DNA from: Tigriopus japonicus
Lineage: Eukaryota; Arthropoda; Copepoda; Harpacticoida; Harpacticidae
Length of the DNA: 64,000 bases
Assembly (NCBI GenBank): GCA_010645155.1
Contig: JAAGOF010000251.1
Span: forward strand, 524,190 to 588,189
Reading direction: 5' to 3'
The translations under genes and the position numbers were made by a program. This document shows positions 60,493 to 64,000 of the stretch, one piece after another (position 1 is the first letter of the stretch; each line of letters opens with the position of its first letter). The notes beneath the pieces were generated by a model. It ran no database searches and was not told the DNA's origin. It saw nothing but the letters and a program-made list of their open reading frames with translations.

Positions 60493-63400
60493 CTTCTTTA
60501 TAACCATAGTTTTGGGGTGGGGTGGCTGTTATGCTAATGTCTTTTTATGACGGTGGGAGAGGTCACGAGTCAGGCCAAAGACACTCACTTCTTATTCTCT
60601 GATTACCGCTTTTCTGACACCATAAATATGGCCCCGGTGTCCTCGAGAAAGCATAACTGGAGATAACTCAATGCACAGCCCCTTAAAACGTAGATAACAT
60701 TGCTCTTTGGACTGACACCAGGCTATTTACGGTACTAACCATATAACCATTACATATGAGATTGAACTCTCGTCAGTGACTGGTTTTGATTGAGGATCTT
60801 TAGTTTTTAGCTCAGATGTGCTTGCCACAAGTGACTGAAGACGTGGTCATGAAACAAATAAACTCAACGCAACAAATGCAATCGCTTTGGGGCTTCTTTC
60901 ATGGGGAGCCAATTACAATTTCTAATATGTCAACCGTTTCCTTGAGCAATTTCACAGACAGGTGATGATTCATTGGCAACAATTTCATAGCATTCGCAAC
61001 AAAATATCCAGACACTTTGTTTTCCTCACGGTTTGTCAATTGAGATTCTTTTCTTTCAAAAAATAATTTAGGCGTGGACAAATAATGGTTTCACAAGAAA
61101 GTAAATATGCTACCAAGGCATTTTAGATAATTCTCTATTGGGGGAATAAAAAAGTAGCTCAGTGGGTGAAAGGACAAATTTTTGCTGGCAATAAGAATCG
61201 AATAATACCTCAAGAATGTGCCTCTCAATGCCCATGCATACCTCGATTGCGCCCAAAGGTTACAAGGTCAAGCTCAGGAACAAAGTCTGCCTTACTTCCC
61301 TTTGGTTGTGCCTCGTTCATTTGATGCTTACGGTGGATGTTTTTGCCCATTTCCTCCTCCTTCCTTCTTCATTTCTTTCTTTCCGCTCATCGTCTTTGCA
61401 AGTGGCGCTTGATGGAACTTTAGAACGTGACGTGATCTCATTACAGAAAATGCACAAATGCAATTCGTTGTTGTTGCGTCTAAACTCCTAATTTCACCTT
61501 CTCTTTCCCAACTCATATCTTCCATATCCAGTTTCGTGCCTATTTACACTGACAAAATCCACGAGCTTGGAGTTTTGGGGATCCTTTCACCTCGATCGGA
61601 ATATGGCCATCCTGGATCAAAACCGGTTGAATCAAAGCAGGGTGACTGATAAATTTACAAACCGTTCAGAATACCTTCATAAAATCTTGGTACATTGGTG
61701 TAACCACGAGTTGGTTTTAAGGGTGAAAGCCAAAATCAGTTTTTTCATTGTTTCTCTGTTGGTCGCGTGAAAATGCAATTTGTTTACTTCAAACAAGAGC
61801 TAGGAAAAAAATCTCAGTCTGACGACAGACTCTGAGCGAATCAAGCAACAAAAAATGCAATTTTCCAAATTAAATTACTACCAAAGACCAACAGACGAGA
61901 AGACATGACATCCTAGTCTTTGTTTGTATTTGGCTCTGAAGTATCTGTTCTGTGGTTTTTGGTTCGCTCCTCCTTCGTTGACAGGAGATTTTAATGCATT
62001 TCTCCCTGGTTCCATGGTTGAAGGTCTAAGAAAAAAACACATCACTAATTATTACCTCAACTCTTCATCAACAGAAGGTTGGTAGGCTGGTTGAAAAACA
62101 GCCTCGCTTCAATGATTTTTCATTAAAATCCGAATCAACTTCAAAGCCCTCTCTACTTCTTTGGAGATTTGAGGGATGAAGACATTGCTAAACCGTACAT
62201 ATTCTGCCAAACAGACTGACTGATTCTCCCGTGAATGCGCGACGTACATGTCTTCAACAGCCAAAACCCTGGACCAAATCGTGTTTCCTACCCAGACGAT
62301 CGTAAAAAGTAAATCGTTTCTGGGGGTCTTTGTGATTTTAGCCCCCTTCATCATGGCCTCCCTCCCCCTCTTGGCAATTTTCTTTGTGTTTGGCGAACAA
62401 GTCAATGCCTTCGTTCTCTCCAAGGCGGAGAACGAGTTTGCAAAAACTCTGTATTTTTCCCAGACAGGCCGACAACAGAACTATCCACATGCTCCACATA
62501 ACGAGGAGCGTCGTTCAAGCCTCAAGGAGTCAGTCACACTGACAATGAGTCATCCTAAATGTATACAACGATCGATGTGACCAATAATCGAATGTTTCAA
62601 GTAGCCAAACACAGTTGTTGCAAGGATGATGTGGCAAGCAAGTGAGTTAAAACTATTGGATTGTCCCCTGCCATGAACCAGTGTCTCTCCCTAGGACGAC
62701 GACAATGATGATGGTGATGGTGGTTTGTGCTCAGCTCAGACACACGCACTCGTCTGGCCCTAAGGAGTCGTAAAACTTCAACTGCATTTTTGGCTGGGGC
62801 AAAGCCACTCGAGCCCACTCTTCAAAATGAAGACATCACTTCAAATCTCGGTATCTATTGCTATCAATATACGATGTCATCATATCCGATAGTCAGCCGG
62901 ATAGGCTAGTCAAAGGGAAGGTGTGAAAAGAGGGTTAGGGATGATTTTGGTGCTCTTGCGGCAATGATTTCAACCAGTGTTGTTGCGACTCTTGATCGTT
63001 TGCGAATCTACTGACTTTTTAATGTCGGGGAGGGGAGAGATTGAAAAAACTTTACCATCAGGGGGATGATGCTATTATTGCTAAGGAGAGAGAGAGAGAG
63101 AGAGCTCTCCTCGAACCAGGCCACAAACTTGATATTTCAGAGCTTGGAACCGAAGAGAACCCTCCTCCTCCTCGTCTTCGTTTTTCGTTTCCAAGTTGGA
63201 TAGACAGTGCACTTTTACCCTGTTTTTAACTTCCAACAAGAACCTTTGAAGATCGAGCTGAGAGATGTGAATAAGATGAGGAGTCTGTGTGGGTCTGTTC
63301 GTTCACGAGATTCCTGAATTCACTGCCAATTACCACAGGTCCATAAACAGACGGGTCTTTGAAGGCAGGGTAGGGATGAAAACACAACAACGTTAAGAAA

Positions 63401-63825
63401 CAGTCCGATGGAAGAGGCCATATGGGAAAGATGAACAGGAGTCCTTTGTAACAAGAGTCGTATTGATGTATTCGTTTACCTCCCTTGGACTTGCTAACTA
63501 ATGGGAACAGCGATCCTTTATCATTCAATCAGTCTCCAGCTGAGACTATGCATTTGACCTATAGCCTCATTCGAATGTCCAACATGGATCATGTCCGCGG
63601 GATTACACGAGATCATCGACAATCCTGGATATAAATTGTACCTAGACCAATCCCGAGCCAAATCTTATTTTGTTGTACATTCGAAGGGTTTCTAACTAAA
63701 GGTTCGTTCCAATTCCGGGATAATAACTGTTTGGTTTCTTTAGATGAGAGAGTCAGAAGGTTCGCTGGTAGCATAACCATCGACGCTTATAATGTGACAA
63801 GACCAAACCAAAGGTGCTTTAATAG
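60493..63825. other. non-coding stretch, no gene recognised
   Basis: Mixed sequence with a tRNA-like A-box relic at 61155-61166 and a GA microsatellite near 63.1 kb. A 110-codon plus frame (62248-62580) contains a strongly hydrophobic stretch (LGVFVILAPFIMASLPLL), but a minus frame overlaps it and no family is recognised. Confidence 0.45.
63086..63104. repeat. (AG)n microsatellite
   Basis: Perfect AG run of about nine units. Confidence 0.9.
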
Positions 63826-63913
63826 TTGAGAGCCGATACAAAGGTTTCTTTGTTTACAATTGAGAATGGCAAATGTCTGAAGAGTGCCATGGCTGTATTT
63901 TGGTTTGCTTCTG
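63826..63913 (+). CDS. candidate first or internal exon at the window's right edge
   Basis: A frame open from just after an in-frame TAG (63823-63825) runs to a consensus donor TTCTG|GTAAGTG (GT at 63914). It reads LRADTKVSLFTIENGKCLKS and then MAVFWFASG, leaving one base for the next codon. The ATG at 63889 sits in a good context (agtgccATGG), so translation could begin there with the start of a hydrophobic leader. Alternatively the block is internal, with a poor acceptor CTTTAATAG| at 63825. The next exon would lie beyond the window or in its last 80 bases, where none is seen. Confidence 0.25.
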
Positions 63914-64000
63914 GTAAGTGATTCTTTCTCTAATTGGTGCTCCCTTTTACAGAGTTGCATTGAATACCTTAAAGTCTTATACGAATAAGACAATTCTAAA

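Noticed and set aside
61155..61205. tRNA-like A box (TAGCTCAGTGGG) followed 40 bp later by a weak B-box-like GAATCGAATAA
   Set aside because: The D-stem, T-stem and acceptor do not pair, so this is at most a decayed tRNA pseudogene or SINE head, or chance.
62248..62580. 110-codon frame with a hydrophobic segment resembling a membrane protein
   Set aside because: An overlapping minus frame is equally open, there is no supporting splice or promoter signal, and no family is recognised.

Overview
This 64 kb window looks like animal nuclear DNA, mostly intergenic or long-intron sequence. No open frame runs beyond 229 codons, there are no operon-like rows of genes and no ribosome-binding-site pattern, and no protein, rRNA or tRNA gene could be recognised by family. 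Consensus eukaryotic splice sites, many short microsatellites and several small non-autonomous DNA transposons (MITEs) of Tc1/mariner and pogo type are visible. An arthropod, possibly a crustacean, fits the repeat flavour, but this is only a guess; nothing here names a species.

The firmest content is repetitive. A 686 bp TA-flanked Tc1/mariner-type MITE (12715-13400) carries an internal 23 bp minisatellite. A 140 bp Tc1-type MITE (8458-8597) has near-perfect ends. A roughly 155 bp inverted-repeat element (52918-53075) carries the same 14 bp palindrome in both arms. A 142 bp pogo-like MITE lies at 57369-57510. A 460 bp imperfect palindrome (55149-55608), with 228 bp arms and a 5 nt loop, would fold into one long hairpin, and its arms share parallel open frames.

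Coding content is uncertain. The best candidates are a 229-codon stop-free frame (4000-4689), a two-exon model around an 81 bp intron (15771-15954), exon-like blocks bounded by good splice signals (minus-strand 18191-18303; plus-strand 19505-19735, 32432-32543, 56120-56292, 58402-58462, 63826-63913), a 105-codon ORF (34492-34809), and a 39-aa ORF behind a TATA box (10219-10338). None matches a family I can name, and windows this size produce such frames by chance, so confidences are low.

Layout: 1-8 kb is mixed sequence with microsatellites and the long open frame; 8-14.2 kb is AT-rich with two MITEs and small hairpins; 14.2-36.5 kb is mixed, with scattered exon-like blocks and microsatellites; 36.5-45.8 kb is mostly featureless; 45.85-46.72 kb is a conspicuous CpG-dense island, the best place to look for a promoter or first exon; 46.7-64 kb is again AT-rich, with three inverted-repeat elements between 52.9 and 57.5 kb and a small cluster of exon-like signals from 56 to 60.5 kb.
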